NCBI GenBank assembly: GCA_017478485.1
Contig: JAFVDI010000017.1
Span: 28,127-92,126, forward strand
Length of the DNA: 64,000 nt
DNA from: Clostridiales bacterium
GTDB taxonomy: Bacteria; Bacillota; Clostridia; Saccharofermentanales; Saccharofermentanaceae
Reading direction: 5' to 3'
The position numbers and the translations under genes were made by a program. Below the pieces are notes generated by a model, which saw nothing but the letters and a program-made list of their open reading frames with translations, ran no database searches and was not told the origin of the DNA. Numbering within the stretch: the first letter of the stretch is position 1; every line of letters begins with the position of its first letter. This document shows positions 43,030-52,652 of this stretch, piece by piece.

Positions 43030-45701
43030 GGCTCCTTACCGAAAACAGGTTTTCCGCCTGATATTATAACTATATTCGAAACATTCTTCGCGGAGTGGTC
43101 ATTGGTCGTATTCATGGACTGCCAGTCCGAATAGTGGATCGCAAAGTTCACCGTTACGGTCGATCCTGCAACAAACGCACCCGATGCAGGGAACTGCATC
43201 ACCAGAACGGTATCGCAGTCAGTACCCTTGTGGTTGCTGAAATTGCCCTTAATTCCCTGTATCTGGGTATGCTGGCCGTTAGATTCCTGCATACCTGCGT
43301 AATAGCAGTCGAAAGTCATCTGCGATCTCCTGTCGTTTGTCAGGAAATATCTGACCTCAAATCCCGAGAAGCTGATGTTCTTTTTGCTTGTGTTCTTAAT
43401 CTCAAGAGCGCCCGAAATGCTGTTTGCAGAAGCTCCGATGCTGTCATATCTGACCTTGACGGAGATGTCTCCCGAAGAGCCCGTTCCACCGGATGAGCCC
43501 TGGCCCGCGGGCTGCGTTTCGTTCCCTCCGTTGCCACTGTTACCATTGTTGCCGTTGTTGTCATTACTGCCGTTATTTCCCGAAATGACGACGGTCTTTC
43601 CGGGATTGCTGCCTGCAGGAGGCTCCGTTCCGAAAACGAGATTTCCGTCTTCGTAGATCGCGGCCTTTTCACATGTGGCTGCGGTTCCGGTCTGAAGACC
43701 CGCGTACGAAGGATCGTTCGACGGATCCCACTTGCCGCCGGGGTTTCTCATCCTGACCTGGATCTCGGCCTTGCTCTGAGACTGTCCGCCGGGATAGGGA
43801 TTTCCGTCATCAAAGATCACGGAAAGATAATAGATGTTCTTGCTCTCGTCCCAGGTCTTCAGGCCTTCCACCCTGCCCGACTGCATGTAGTTCTGCGTTA
43901 TCTCGATGTCCGAAGCCTTTCCGCCTGCGCTTATGACTTCGCTCAGGTCGATGAAATATCTGAACTCGACATTCTTTGCCGCTCTGGCGGGCCAGCCTGT
44001 CCTATTGTGGATGAGTGCCTTTATCTCAGTAAAATCATTTCCCGAAGCGTTGACTGCCACCTCGGCAAAATACTCATATTCATTGATCTTCTCAACGGCT
44101 CCGAAGTCCTTTATCGTCTCGCCGTGATACTTGGAATACATGTATGCAAGAAGCCCCGTGAAGCCTGCATTGTAGTCATCGGCTACCTCGTTGGTCGTGT
44201 AGTTGGATACCGTATCGTCGTAGCCGTCATTGGCATCAGGGCCTCCGACCAGCGCGCCGTAAAGCGTATGTCTGTGGCTTGAAGGTTCGTTCATGTTGTC
44301 GAACCATGAGCCCTGCGCGGTCCTGTGGTGCGGGTGCTGGGGAGCATTATCGCCAAAACCCACAACGAATGATCTTCCCGTTGAGCCGAGCGCGTAGTTG
44401 CACTGGTTCTCGGCAAATGACAGATAAGCTTTCTGACGTGACGCGTCGCACTTTCCGCTGTTAGCATATACGGTTGCAAGGAAGCCCATTGTAGTCGCAT
44501 ATCTCAGCGAGCCCCACGAATCAAGCCATGCAAGTCCCTTGGGCGTATATTTGACGCGCTCTCCTGAAGATGTTCCGGTCGTCCACCAGTCAAGGCTCTT
44601 CTCTATTGCGTCTTTATAAGTTTTTTCGCCCGTAAGCCTTGTCAGAAGGAGCGCGCTGCCGTAGTGGACATCATCCCAGCACATGGCCCAGATGTAGTCC
44701 TGGCTGCCCTTTGCGTAGCATTCCTTCGCAGTGTCCAGATAAGTCTTTTCGCTGGTTGCTATGTAAAGCCAGGTGCCTGCCCAGGAAAGCTCGTCAAAGA
44801 AGCCGCTGTTCGATGTGTAAAAACCGTTTGCTGCGGTGTATCCCGCATCGCTCCTGGTCTCATTTGCAAACTTGAAAAGACTCTTTGCGTGCTTCAGACA
44901 TAATTCGCTGTATGCCTTGTCGCTCTTGGCAAAGACAACGGACGCCGAAGCCAGGGCAGCTGCTGCCTCTCCGACGACGCATGAGCCCGGGCTGTCCTTG
45001 GTAACCTTGTAGCTGGGCCTGTTCATGGCCATGACCTCTGCAGGTCCCCACCACGAATGGTCTGCATTTCCGTCGCCCACCTGATAGTAGAAAACATAAT
45101 CTTCCGGATGGCACTTGATCAGATAATCGGTGATCCATCTGATGTCACCGAGCACATATTCAAGCTGTCCTGCTTCCTTGTACGCTGCCTCATATTCGTA
45201 TACGGACCACGCGAGCATCGAAGACGTATAGGCCATGGGGAGATTGAACTTGACGTGATCGCCCGCATCGTAAAGACCTCCGGTGAGATCAATGCCGGCA
45301 TCCTTGCCGTCATCAAGACCCGAGTCTCCGCGCCAGTTGCATCTTACCTTCTCGGGAAGATCACCCGACCTCTGGAGCTCATAGAAAAGAATTGACTTCT
45401 GAAGAGCTTCACCATAGTTATACTTGCCCGTGCCTTTGATGCCTTCGTATCCGCTTCCCTTTTCAGTGAGGTTTCCGGTATCGAGCAGGGATGTTCCGTA
45501 TTTTGCTTCAGGGGCGGCTGTTTCACTAACCTGACCGCTTCCGGCAACTGAACTGCTTTCAACAGCTGCTGATGCCTGCGGAGCTGATATGCTCTCTCCT
45601 GCCGTAGGTGCCGCAGCCTCTGCCTTGCTGCAGGAGGCCATTGGCATTATCAATGCCAATGCAGTTAAAAGAGATACCGACTTCCTGATGAATCTGTTCA
45701 T
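43026..45701 (-). CDS. GH9 endoglucanase with CBM3 modules, membrane-anchored lipoprotein
   Basis: An 891-residue cellulase. Lipobox PMASC (Cys 24) predicts lipid anchoring outside the cell; then comes a linker to about residue 85. The GH9 catalytic domain (about 90-530) begins YNYGEALQKSILFYELQRSG, has the DAGDHVKFNLPMAY catalytic aspartates and the end motif NEVADDYNAGFTG with the acid Glu. A CBM3c-like module (YFAEVAVNASGNDFTEIKAL...) follows, as in processive Cel9G-type enzymes. After an Asn/Gly linker comes a second CBM3 (VRYDSIGASANSISGALEIKN ... HYSDWQSMNTTNDHS). No dockerin is present, so it is not cellulosomal. It follows the repeat-protein trio by 22 nt. Confidence 0.95.
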   Translation of the reverse strand: MNRFIRKSVSLLTALALIMPMASCSKAEAAAPTAGESISAPQASAAVESSSVAGSGQVSETAAPEAKYGTSLLDTGNLTEKGSGYEGIKGTGKYNYGEALQKSILFYELQRSGDLPEKVRCNWRGDSGLDDGKDAGIDLTGGLYDAGDHVKFNLPMAYTSSMLAWSVYEYEAAYKEAGQLEYVLGDIRWITDYLIKCHPEDYVFYYQVGDGNADHSWWGPAEVMAMNRPSYKVTKDSPGSCVVGEAAAALASASVVFAKSDKAYSELCLKHAKSLFKFANETRSDAGYTAANGFYTSNSGFFDELSWAGTWLYIATSEKTYLDTAKECYAKGSQDYIWAMCWDDVHYGSALLLTRLTGEKTYKDAIEKSLDWWTTGTSSGERVKYTPKGLAWLDSWGSLRYATTMGFLATVYANSGKCDASRQKAYLSFAENQCNYALGSTGRSFVVGFGDNAPQHPHHRTAQGSWFDNMNEPSSHRHTLYGALVGGPDANDGYDDTVSNYTTNEVADDYNAGFTGLLAYMYSKYHGETIKDFGAVEKINEYEYFAEVAVNASGNDFTEIKALIHNRTGWPARAAKNVEFRYFIDLSEVISAGGKASDIEITQNYMQSGRVEGLKTWDESKNIYYLSVIFDDGNPYPGGQSQSKAEIQVRMRNPGGKWDPSNDPSYAGLQTGTAATCEKAAIYEDGNLVFGTEPPAGSNPGKTVVISGNNGSNDNNGNNGNSGNGGNETQPAGQGSSGGTGSSGDISVKVRYDSIGASANSISGALEIKNTSKKNISFSGFEVRYFLTNDRRSQMTFDCYYAGMQESNGQHTQIQGIKGNFSNHKGTDCDTVLVMQFPASGAFVAGSTVTVNFAIHYSDWQSMNTTNDHSAKNVSNIVIISGGKPVFGKEP

Positions 45702-45723
45702 AAACGTGCCTTTGCCTTGGATC

Positions 45724-47265
45724 TTATTTATATACGATACTGGACTGATACTTTACGCCCTTCGATTTCTTTGAGAAATCAACCAAATATCTGTTTTTTG
45801 AAGTGCGCTTGAGTTTTGCTCCGCCGGAGAGCTTGATCGTCTTCGGGAAACTCTTGACGTGAGAAAGCTCAAATTTTGAAACGATGATCACAACTTTAAC
45901 ATTTGCCTTTTGTGCCGGACAGTTCGTTATCCTGGACCAGCTTACCACGCCGGAAACGTTAAATGTGCCGTCTTCATTGACACTGTACCTCATGGATAAT
46001 GCCTGAGAAGGAAGCAGCGGTCTCAAAGTCCAGCCGCGGCGTGCCTTGTTGTTTATGGCTGTGACCCAGTTGGTCATTACGTTGTAGTCTCCGCAGGCCA
46101 TCGCCATGTTGTACCATCTCGTTACAAAAGTCTTTCTGGCCTGAACATTAAATCCCGTGACCTTTGCCTTGCCGGAAACTTTCCTGTAAGTGGCATATGC
46201 ATCGAAGATCTTGTTTGCCGCAAGCTGCGCTTCCGCCAGGCAGACATTGACCATGTCCTTTGCATATTTGTAGTTTCCGCAGGCATCAAAGCTCTCGGCC
46301 GCTTCATCGAATTTCCTGTCTTTTAAGAGCAGGACGCCGTTATTGAACATGCTCGCCAGATAGAGATTGTTGGCATCCTTGTAATTTCCCGCGAGCTTAA
46401 AGTACTCGCTTGCTGCCACATAATTCTTTTCGTTGTAGCGTTTAGTGGCGGTTACGTAGAAAGCTTCCTTCGCTATAGTGGAAGCATCCCTGAAATCTCC
46501 CGCAAGCTTCAGATATGCTGCTGCATTTTCATAGTCCTTTTTGTTGAGAGCATCTGTTCCCAATGTGTAGTTGATGGATTTTGCCTTGTCTATGGCATCC
46601 TTAAACTCACCGGCTTTTGTGAAAGCGGCAACGGCATTGCTTAAGTCATTTTTGGCGAAGGCATCCTCACCCATCTTGTAATAGCAGCTCTGGACGGGTT
46701 CATTGGAATCCTTGTAATCTGCTGCTGTCTTGGCAAATTCGAGAGCCTGGTCGGACTTTCCTTCCGCCAGAGCCTTGTCAGACTTTGTGACGTAAAGTGC
46801 GGCGATCTTGTCTTTGTAATCCATGTATTCCGACTTCTTGAGTTCTTCGATAGCCTTGTCGGTATCTCCGGAAGAAGCCAGCGATTCTCCGCTTGCATAG
46901 TGAGAAGCCCTGTCGCATTCTTCTGCCAGGAGCTTGGCATTCTCATAATCGCCGGCAGCCTGGTATTCTTCCTTAGCCTTTGCATATTCGCCGCTCTGGA
47001 ATGCCAGCTTGCCGTTGTTGTAGTGCATCAGAGTCAGGGATTCGGACGAACGCTGTTTGGAATCCCTGTAATCACCGAGTTTTTCGAACTGTTCCGCCGC
47101 TTCCTTGTAATTGCCGGCGGTATAAGCATTTACCGCCTGGTTATACCTGCTGGTCTTGGAGCCGTTCATCAGATAGTAAGCGACTCCTCCGAATATCGCG
47201 AAAACAAGTATTCCGATACCCAGCGGTATGACTACGTATTTCCATAATTTAGGTCCCTGCTGCAT
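45724..47265 (-). CDS. membrane-anchored TPR-like repeat protein, third of three paralogues
   Basis: I place the start at ATG 47265 (MQQGPKLWKYV, 513 residues), with GCAGGGGAG 6 nt upstream; a TTG at 47301 is possible but has no ribosome site. A single membrane segment (about 12-33) is followed by about nine helical repeats with the phrase AGDYKDA/GEFKDA every ~37 residues, then the linker VSGKAKVTGFNVQARKTF and a C-terminal beta-rich domain ending KGVKYQSSIVYK. Unlike its paralogues it has no zinc ribbon. Positive-inside distribution suggests that the repeats lie outside. The function is unknown; the position just before the cellulase suggests surface work. Confidence 0.8.
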   Translation of the reverse strand: MQQGPKLWKYVVIPLGIGILVFAIFGGVAYYLMNGSKTSRYNQAVNAYTAGNYKEAAEQFEKLGDYRDSKQRSSESLTLMHYNNGKLAFQSGEYAKAKEEYQAAGDYENAKLLAEECDRASHYASGESLASSGDTDKAIEELKKSEYMDYKDKIAALYVTKSDKALAEGKSDQALEFAKTAADYKDSNEPVQSCYYKMGEDAFAKNDLSNAVAAFTKAGEFKDAIDKAKSINYTLGTDALNKKDYENAAAYLKLAGDFRDASTIAKEAFYVTATKRYNEKNYVAASEYFKLAGNYKDANNLYLASMFNNGVLLLKDRKFDEAAESFDACGNYKYAKDMVNVCLAEAQLAANKIFDAYATYRKVSGKAKVTGFNVQARKTFVTRWYNMAMACGDYNVMTNWVTAINNKARRGWTLRPLLPSQALSMRYSVNEDGTFNVSGVVSWSRITNCPAQKANVKVVIIVSKFELSHVKSFPKTIKLSGGAKLKRTSKNRYLVDFSKKSKGVKYQSSIVYK

Positions 47266-47293
47266 TTCATTCTCCCCTGCGCTTCTTGCTGCG

Positions 47294-49021
47294 TTATGCA
47301 ACCATCCTGTACTTCACTGTCGATCTGTATTGATCGGTCTTATATTTCTTCTTGGTGTTCTTTGCGTATGAAAGGATGAAAGTCCCCTTTTTGTATTTTA
47401 CGTTAAGATACTTGCTGATCTTAAAGCTCGAAGGCAGTTTCCTGACCTTGAAATATGTCTTCTCAAATGAGGTTACGCCGGCATTCGAAAGCGTATGCTT
47501 TCGCGAATAGCTTATGTAGCGGAAGTAAGTACCCTGTATGGTGATATCGAATGTACCGTCGGGGTTTTCCTTGTACGCAAGGTACAGAGTCTGTCCTCCA
47601 ACCAGTTTCTTCTGGGCGCGCTTGATCTTGACCTTGTCCTTGCCTCTTTTCCTGACGATCCTGATATAAGCGTCATTGGACTTGGCCGCCCATTCACCCG
47701 ATATCTTTATCAGTGATCTTTCAGTAGCGATCGAGGCCTTTCTTCCCTGAATGTTGAATCCGGGAACGGAAGCTTTCGCCGAGACTTTGGAATAAACCGA
47801 CAATGCTTCATTTATAGAACCGTTGGCATAATAAGATTCGGCCGTGCACACCCTGACAAGATCCTGGGCGAATTTGTATTTTCCGCATTTCCTGAAAAGA
47901 GCCGCGCCCTGATCAAATTCCTTCGCGACAAGTCTTTCGATACCCTGACAGTATATGCATTCCTTAAGAAGTTCCCTGGAATTCTTATAGTTTCCTGCCG
48001 TTGTCAAATAAGTTGCTGCCGAATCGTAATCCTTCTTCCTATACGCATTGACGCCTGCAGTATAGCAGTAGTCTTTAAGCTTGCTGTTTACGACGTTTGA
48101 CTGTAATCCGGTCTTTTCATAGTATTTTGCCGCGTTTTCGAAATCGTTTCCGGCAATGGCGATCTCGGCCAGTTTAAGATAACAGTTCTTAGCCTGTTCG
48201 GCAGAATCCTGATAGTTTCCGGCCTTCGAAAAGTACTCTGCGGCAGCTTCATATTGGCCGCTCTTCAGAGCTCTGACGCCGTATCCGTATGAGATGACGT
48301 TCTCTTTGCCTGTAACGGGACCGAATTCAGAGGCTTTTACATAATAATCTGCGGCACTCTCGTAATTTCCGGTTCCGAGAGCCATGTCTGCCCTGCTGAC
48401 AAACTGGTCGAAAATCAGTTTCTTAGAGTCTTTGTAATCACCGCAGAGCTTAAGTTCCTCGACTGCGGCATCGATCTGCCCGCCGGAGATCATGTTCAAA
48501 GCTGCTGCGTAGTGGGAAGCTCTTTCAGACTCTGCAGCCATTTCGGCTGAATCCCTGTAATTGCCTGCAGCCGTGAATTCGGCTTTTGCTCTTTCATAAT
48601 TCCCGGAATCAAAAGCCGCCCTGCCGTTCACGTAATGCATGAGCATTACCGATTCAGCAGCGCGGTCTTTGGAATCCCTGAATCCGCCTATCTCTGCAAA
48701 ACCGGCGGCAGCGGTCCTGTAGTCTCCTGCATCAAAAGCAGCAGCGGCAGCCTGATACTTCCTTAAAGGCGTGACATGCAGCAAGTAGACTGCTACGCCG
48801 GCCGTAGCGAGGATCACCAGAACAGAAAGGACAAGATAGATGGACGGGCCTTTATGTCTCTTCCTGAAAACGGGATACTCCTGCGGGATGTAATCGGAGC
48901 CGTAAATGTCTTCAGGCACCGCTTCGGAGACCGGCCCTGACAGGAATTCCGGCAAGCTACAGTTCGGACAGGAAAAATCATTGTCCGGATACTGTGCTCC
49001 GCAATTCCTACATGTCTTCAA
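47294..49021 (-). CDS. zinc-ribbon, membrane-anchored TPR-like repeat protein, second paralogue
   Basis: 575 residues starting with TTG 49021, supported by GGAGG 6 nt upstream. Domains: zinc ribbon (C4, C7, C18, C21; MKTCRNCGAQYPDNDFSCPNC), a membrane segment (about 60-82), roughly eight repeats (AGNYRDSAE, CGDYKDSKK, AGNYQDSAE, AGNYKNSRE, CGKYKFAQD), the VSAKASVPGFNIQGRKAS junction and a Lys/Tyr-rich beta domain ending DQYRSTVKYR. The order and many residues match the first and third paralogues, so the three arose by tandem duplication. The function is unknown. Confidence 0.82.
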   Translation of the reverse strand: MKTCRNCGAQYPDNDFSCPNCSLPEFLSGPVSEAVPEDIYGSDYIPQEYPVFRKRHKGPSIYLVLSVLVILATAGVAVYLLHVTPLRKYQAAAAAFDAGDYRTAAAGFAEIGGFRDSKDRAAESVMLMHYVNGRAAFDSGNYERAKAEFTAAGNYRDSAEMAAESERASHYAAALNMISGGQIDAAVEELKLCGDYKDSKKLIFDQFVSRADMALGTGNYESAADYYVKASEFGPVTGKENVISYGYGVRALKSGQYEAAAEYFSKAGNYQDSAEQAKNCYLKLAEIAIAGNDFENAAKYYEKTGLQSNVVNSKLKDYCYTAGVNAYRKKDYDSAATYLTTAGNYKNSRELLKECIYCQGIERLVAKEFDQGAALFRKCGKYKFAQDLVRVCTAESYYANGSINEALSVYSKVSAKASVPGFNIQGRKASIATERSLIKISGEWAAKSNDAYIRIVRKRGKDKVKIKRAQKKLVGGQTLYLAYKENPDGTFDITIQGTYFRYISYSRKHTLSNAGVTSFEKTYFKVRKLPSSFKISKYLNVKYKKGTFILSYAKNTKKKYKTDQYRSTVKYRMVA

Positions 49022-49073
49022 TTCTGGCCTCCGTCGTGTGTGCCTGAAGTAAATCGGCTTCTATTGCCGAAAA

Positions 49074-51344
49074 TCATGCCTTTCTGAAAGAAACGGTGGA
49101 TCTGTACTGATTCTTTACTCGTCCGGACTTTGTGTTCCTGGAGAATGAGATCGTGTAAGCTCCGTTCTTGTACTTAAGGGTCGTGTTTCCGTTGAGCTTG
49201 ACGCTGGTAGGGAACTTCTTCTGGTTCGTAAGTGTCTTTGTTACTGTAAGATAGCTTGCACCTCCCAGTGCAGGGGTGGTGTAGCGTACAAAGCTTGCAG
49301 TAATGGTGATGTTGAACGTGTTGTTTCCGTTGTCCGTATATTCGACTGTTACATACTGGTTAGGAGCAAGATTCGTCAGATAATACTTTCTCTTATATCT
49401 TCCGAAACTGTACTTTGTGATGTTCCAGACATAAACGTTATTGGATTTAGCGGTCCAGTCTCCGGAAACCTTTTCGAGATTGTACTTGGCTGCGCAGTAA
49501 GTTCTTCTGCCCTGTACATCGAATCCGCTTACCTTAGCCTTTGCCGAAACCTTTGAATAGCCGTTGGTCCATGCATCCTCAACATTGCCTGCAGCGAGCT
49601 GGGCTTCACCATCACATGCTTTGGCAAGATCAGGTGCAAACTTGTATTTGCCGCAAGTCTCAAAGAGAGTCTTTGCCTGTGAGAATGAACCGTTCTTGAG
49701 GGCATCGATGGCCTGGGTATAGACCATGTCGCCCAGGAGCGTCTTGGAATCCTTATAGTTGCCTGCGAGTGTAAGATACTCTGCTGCCTTTGTGTAATCC
49801 TTTGCTTCAAGGAGTGACTTAGCCTTGTTGTAGTAAGCTTCCTTAGCCTTTGTCTGAGCGTCCTTATAGTCGCCTGCAAGCTTAAGGTAATCAGCTGCGC
49901 TGTCATAGTCCTTCTGACCGAGAGCGTCGATACCGAGCTTGTAGTAGAGCTCCTTGACCTTGGTAGCTGCATCCTTGTAGTTGCCTGCCTGTGCAAAGAG
50001 GCTTGCTGCTTTCTTGCTGTCGCCTTCAGAAGCGGCAGCCTCAGCCTGCTTGTAGTAAAGTTCCTTTACCTTTTCTGCAGCATTCTTGTAGTTTCCTGCA
50101 GATGTATAGTAGCCTACTGCGGCATTGAGGTCGTTGCCTGCCTCGCTTGCAGCACCGAGCTCGTAATAGCACTTCTGGATCTGCTCAGCGGAATCCTTGT
50201 AGTCGCCGGCAGTCTTGAAGAACTCGATGGCCTTGTCGTACTTCTTGTCATTGACAGCCTTAACGCCTTCCTCATAGAGAACGTTCTTGAGCTTGTCAGA
50301 TACATCCTTGAAGTTTCCGGCCTTCTGATAGTAAGCTGCAGCCTTATCAAAATCTTCAGCAGCAAGAGCCTTGTCGCCCTGGCTTACGAGAAGCTCGAAA
50401 AGCTTATCCTTAGCGTCCTTGTAATCAACAGCCTGCTCGAATTCGGCAATTGCCGCATCAGGATCGGAAGAGCTGAGGGATACGCCCTTTGCATAGTGAC
50501 CAGCGGTCTCTGACTCAGCGAGTCTGTCCTTTGCATCCTTATACTTGCCGGCAGCCTTGAATTCCTCTTTAGCCTTTTCGAAATCTCCGTCATCGAAAGC
50601 CTTCTTACCGTTCTCATAGTGAAGTACGGTATTTGCTTCCTCTGCACGCTCCTTGGCGTCCTGGAAGTTGCCTGCGGCCTCAAAGCCTGCGGCCGCTTCG
50701 GCATAGTTGCCTTCGTCGTAAGCCTTTACGGCTGCCTTGTATTTTCTTGAAGGTGTTGTAGCAATAAAGAATACCGCAACGCCGGCAGCTGCCATAAGAG
50801 CAACACCGCCGATGATGACGGGAACGATGGGGAACTTCTTCTTGGCAGGAGCTGCTGCAGCGGGCGCGCCGGGAGTGGCAACGGGTGCCGCAGGTGCAGC
50901 GGGTGCAGCCGGAACGGGAGGCATTACTTCTGCTGCGGGAGCAACAGGAGCAGTGGGTGCTGCTTCAGCCGGAGCTGCCGGAATGACCTCTGTAACGGGC
51001 GCGGGTGCGATGGGTTCTACGGGTGTTACTTCCGTAACGGGAGCAGGAGCTGCCTCAGGTGCGGGAGTGACTTCTGCAACAGGCGCAACCTCTGTTACGG
51101 GAGCGGGTGCTGCGGGAACTGCCTCAGCAGCGGGAGCAGGAGCTGCCTCAGGTGCCGGTGCTGCGGGTGCTGCCTCTCCTTCAGGTGCGGTGTAATACTT
51201 TCTGCCGCATCCCGTGCAGAACAGTGAACCCGGTGTACGGGGCTTTCCGCATTCAGGGCAGAACTGGATGTCCTTGAATCCGCAGTTGTTGCAGAACTGG
51301 GCTGTGTCGGAGAACTGAGCTCCGCATTTGAGACATGTCTTCAT
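49074..51344 (-). CDS. zinc-ribbon, membrane-anchored TPR-like repeat protein, first paralogue
   Basis: 756 residues: two N-terminal zinc ribbons (MKTCLKCGAQFSDTAQFCNNCG and FCPECGKPRTPGSLFCTGCG), a Pro/Ala/Glu/Val-rich tether (about 55-170), a membrane segment (about 178-198), ten repeats with AG[NDK][YF]KD[AS] (about 205-575), a conserved junction VSAKAKVSGFDVQGRRTY, and a beta-rich end domain finishing NQYRSTVSFRKA. KKK before the membrane segment places the ribbons inside and the repeats outside. An AGGAGGATTCT site precedes the ATG. It is 39 nt after the AI-2E permease gene. The individual parts are familiar, but no specific function is recognised. Confidence 0.85.
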   Translation of the reverse strand: MKTCLKCGAQFSDTAQFCNNCGFKDIQFCPECGKPRTPGSLFCTGCGRKYYTAPEGEAAPAAPAPEAAPAPAAEAVPAAPAPVTEVAPVAEVTPAPEAAPAPVTEVTPVEPIAPAPVTEVIPAAPAEAAPTAPVAPAAEVMPPVPAAPAAPAAPVATPGAPAAAAPAKKKFPIVPVIIGGVALMAAAGVAVFFIATTPSRKYKAAVKAYDEGNYAEAAAGFEAAGNFQDAKERAEEANTVLHYENGKKAFDDGDFEKAKEEFKAAGKYKDAKDRLAESETAGHYAKGVSLSSSDPDAAIAEFEQAVDYKDAKDKLFELLVSQGDKALAAEDFDKAAAYYQKAGNFKDVSDKLKNVLYEEGVKAVNDKKYDKAIEFFKTAGDYKDSAEQIQKCYYELGAASEAGNDLNAAVGYYTSAGNYKNAAEKVKELYYKQAEAAASEGDSKKAASLFAQAGNYKDAATKVKELYYKLGIDALGQKDYDSAADYLKLAGDYKDAQTKAKEAYYNKAKSLLEAKDYTKAAEYLTLAGNYKDSKTLLGDMVYTQAIDALKNGSFSQAKTLFETCGKYKFAPDLAKACDGEAQLAAGNVEDAWTNGYSKVSAKAKVSGFDVQGRRTYCAAKYNLEKVSGDWTAKSNNVYVWNITKYSFGRYKRKYYLTNLAPNQYVTVEYTDNGNNTFNITITASFVRYTTPALGGASYLTVTKTLTNQKKFPTSVKLNGNTTLKYKNGAYTISFSRNTKSGRVKNQYRSTVSFRKA

Positions 51345-51383
51345 AGAATCCTCCTTTATATAGATCCCATTCTTTAAGTTTGC

Positions 51384-52652
51384 TTAACCTTCGTTGTTCT
51401 TTTCAGTTGCCACGGCGGCTTCTTTTCCGCCCTTCTTCTTTTTGCCGGTTTCCTTCTCTCCGTCCTTTGATGCAAAGAACCGTTCAAAGATACCCGACAG
51501 GTAGTCACCGACCTTCTTGTCTATCTCAAAGACCTTGATGATCTGCAAGATGATGATGGCGAGAGCGGGTCCCAGGAGGAAACCGATCGCGCCCCAGATA
51601 TATACGCCCGCTGCCATCGCGATAAGGGTCAGGAGCGGATGGATATGCATTGACTTTCCAAGTATCGGCGGCTCGATGAAACGTCTGATGACGGTCATTA
51701 TCGCCATGCCTACTATTATAATAATAACTGATGCGATTTTTCCATTAAGAAACAGCCAGATCATGACAGGGATCATCGTGGCGCTGATTCCGAGTACCGG
51801 CATGAAATCGATCAAGGCCGTGATAAGCGCGAGGATAAGTCCGTAGTTATAGACTCCGGCAGCCATGAAGACCAGATAAGCTTCCGCAGCGGTAATGATA
51901 AACAGCGCCATGTAACCGCCGAGCACGCGGAAGACCGTCATTGACAGGTCATTGATCAGGCCAAATACGCGGTTCCTGAAATTCCTGTTCGGGGTGTTCC
52001 TTGCAAAGAATTTGAGGACCGCGGGGCCGTCATTGATAAAGTAGAATCCGCTCAGCATGATGCTGATGACGAAAAATATCGCATAAGGAAGATTTCCTAT
52101 CAGCTTCCATATGGTGGAAAGCGATGACCTGATGAACGTGGGGATCGCAGCGACTATGTTCTGGCCGATGCCGTCAATGTCGCCCTGAAGCGAGGCCATC
52201 ATATCGGCGGTAATAAAGCCTCCGTTCTCTACCGAGAATCTATCGAGAATGTTCTTGCTCAGTGAAGCGCCCGTGCTGAGGTTCATCGAAGCTGATGAAA
52301 GCCTGTTGAGAACGGTATTCGCCTGCCACAGCAGCCCGATGCAGAGTACCACGATCGAAATTACCAAGATGATATTGAGGATAACGTAGCAAACTAAGGC
52401 CGTTGTCGTCCTTGTGGACTTCTTCTTCCCCGGCTTTATGCTCTGCGGGTTCTTATCGAAAAGCTTTGAGATCGGCTTTGCGATAAGGTTCGCCGTCTTC
52501 GCGAGCATGAACCCGATGAGGAAAGGGACCATTATGACAACGACTAACCTGGCAAAATAGCAGATCGTAACTGTGATGCCCACGATCAGGATAAACTTGA
52601 TCATCGACATAACCGATGCCCGGTCTCTGTTATACCGTTCTATATCATTCAT
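51384..52652 (-). CDS. AI-2E family transporter (PerM/YtvI-like permease)
   Basis: A 422-residue protein with about eight membrane segments in the AI-2E_transport arrangement: paired N-terminal spans, a soluble middle with amphipathic helix (about 130-190), and the conserved LITALIDFMPVLGISATMIPVMIWLFLNG...FIEPPILGKSMHIHPLLTLIAM. The C-terminal tail is Lys-rich. Substrates of this family are varied (ions, autoinducer, lipids) and undecided here. It overlaps the preceding 339-residue membrane protein gene by 4 nt. Confidence 0.88.
   Translation of the reverse strand: MNDIERYNRDRASVMSMIKFILIVGITVTICYFARLVVVIMVPFLIGFMLAKTANLIAKPISKLFDKNPQSIKPGKKKSTRTTTALVCYVILNIILVISIVVLCIGLLWQANTVLNRLSSASMNLSTGASLSKNILDRFSVENGGFITADMMASLQGDIDGIGQNIVAAIPTFIRSSLSTIWKLIGNLPYAIFFVISIMLSGFYFINDGPAVLKFFARNTPNRNFRNRVFGLINDLSMTVFRVLGGYMALFIITAAEAYLVFMAAGVYNYGLILALITALIDFMPVLGISATMIPVMIWLFLNGKIASVIIIIVGMAIMTVIRRFIEPPILGKSMHIHPLLTLIAMAAGVYIWGAIGFLLGPALAIIILQIIKVFEIDKKVGDYLSGIFERFFASKDGEKETGKKKKGGKEAAVATEKNNEG

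Noticed and set aside
50737..51195. 152-codon Gly/Ala-rich frame antisense to the first repeat protein
   Set aside because: It is produced by the Pro/Ala-rich tether codons of the real gene read in reverse.
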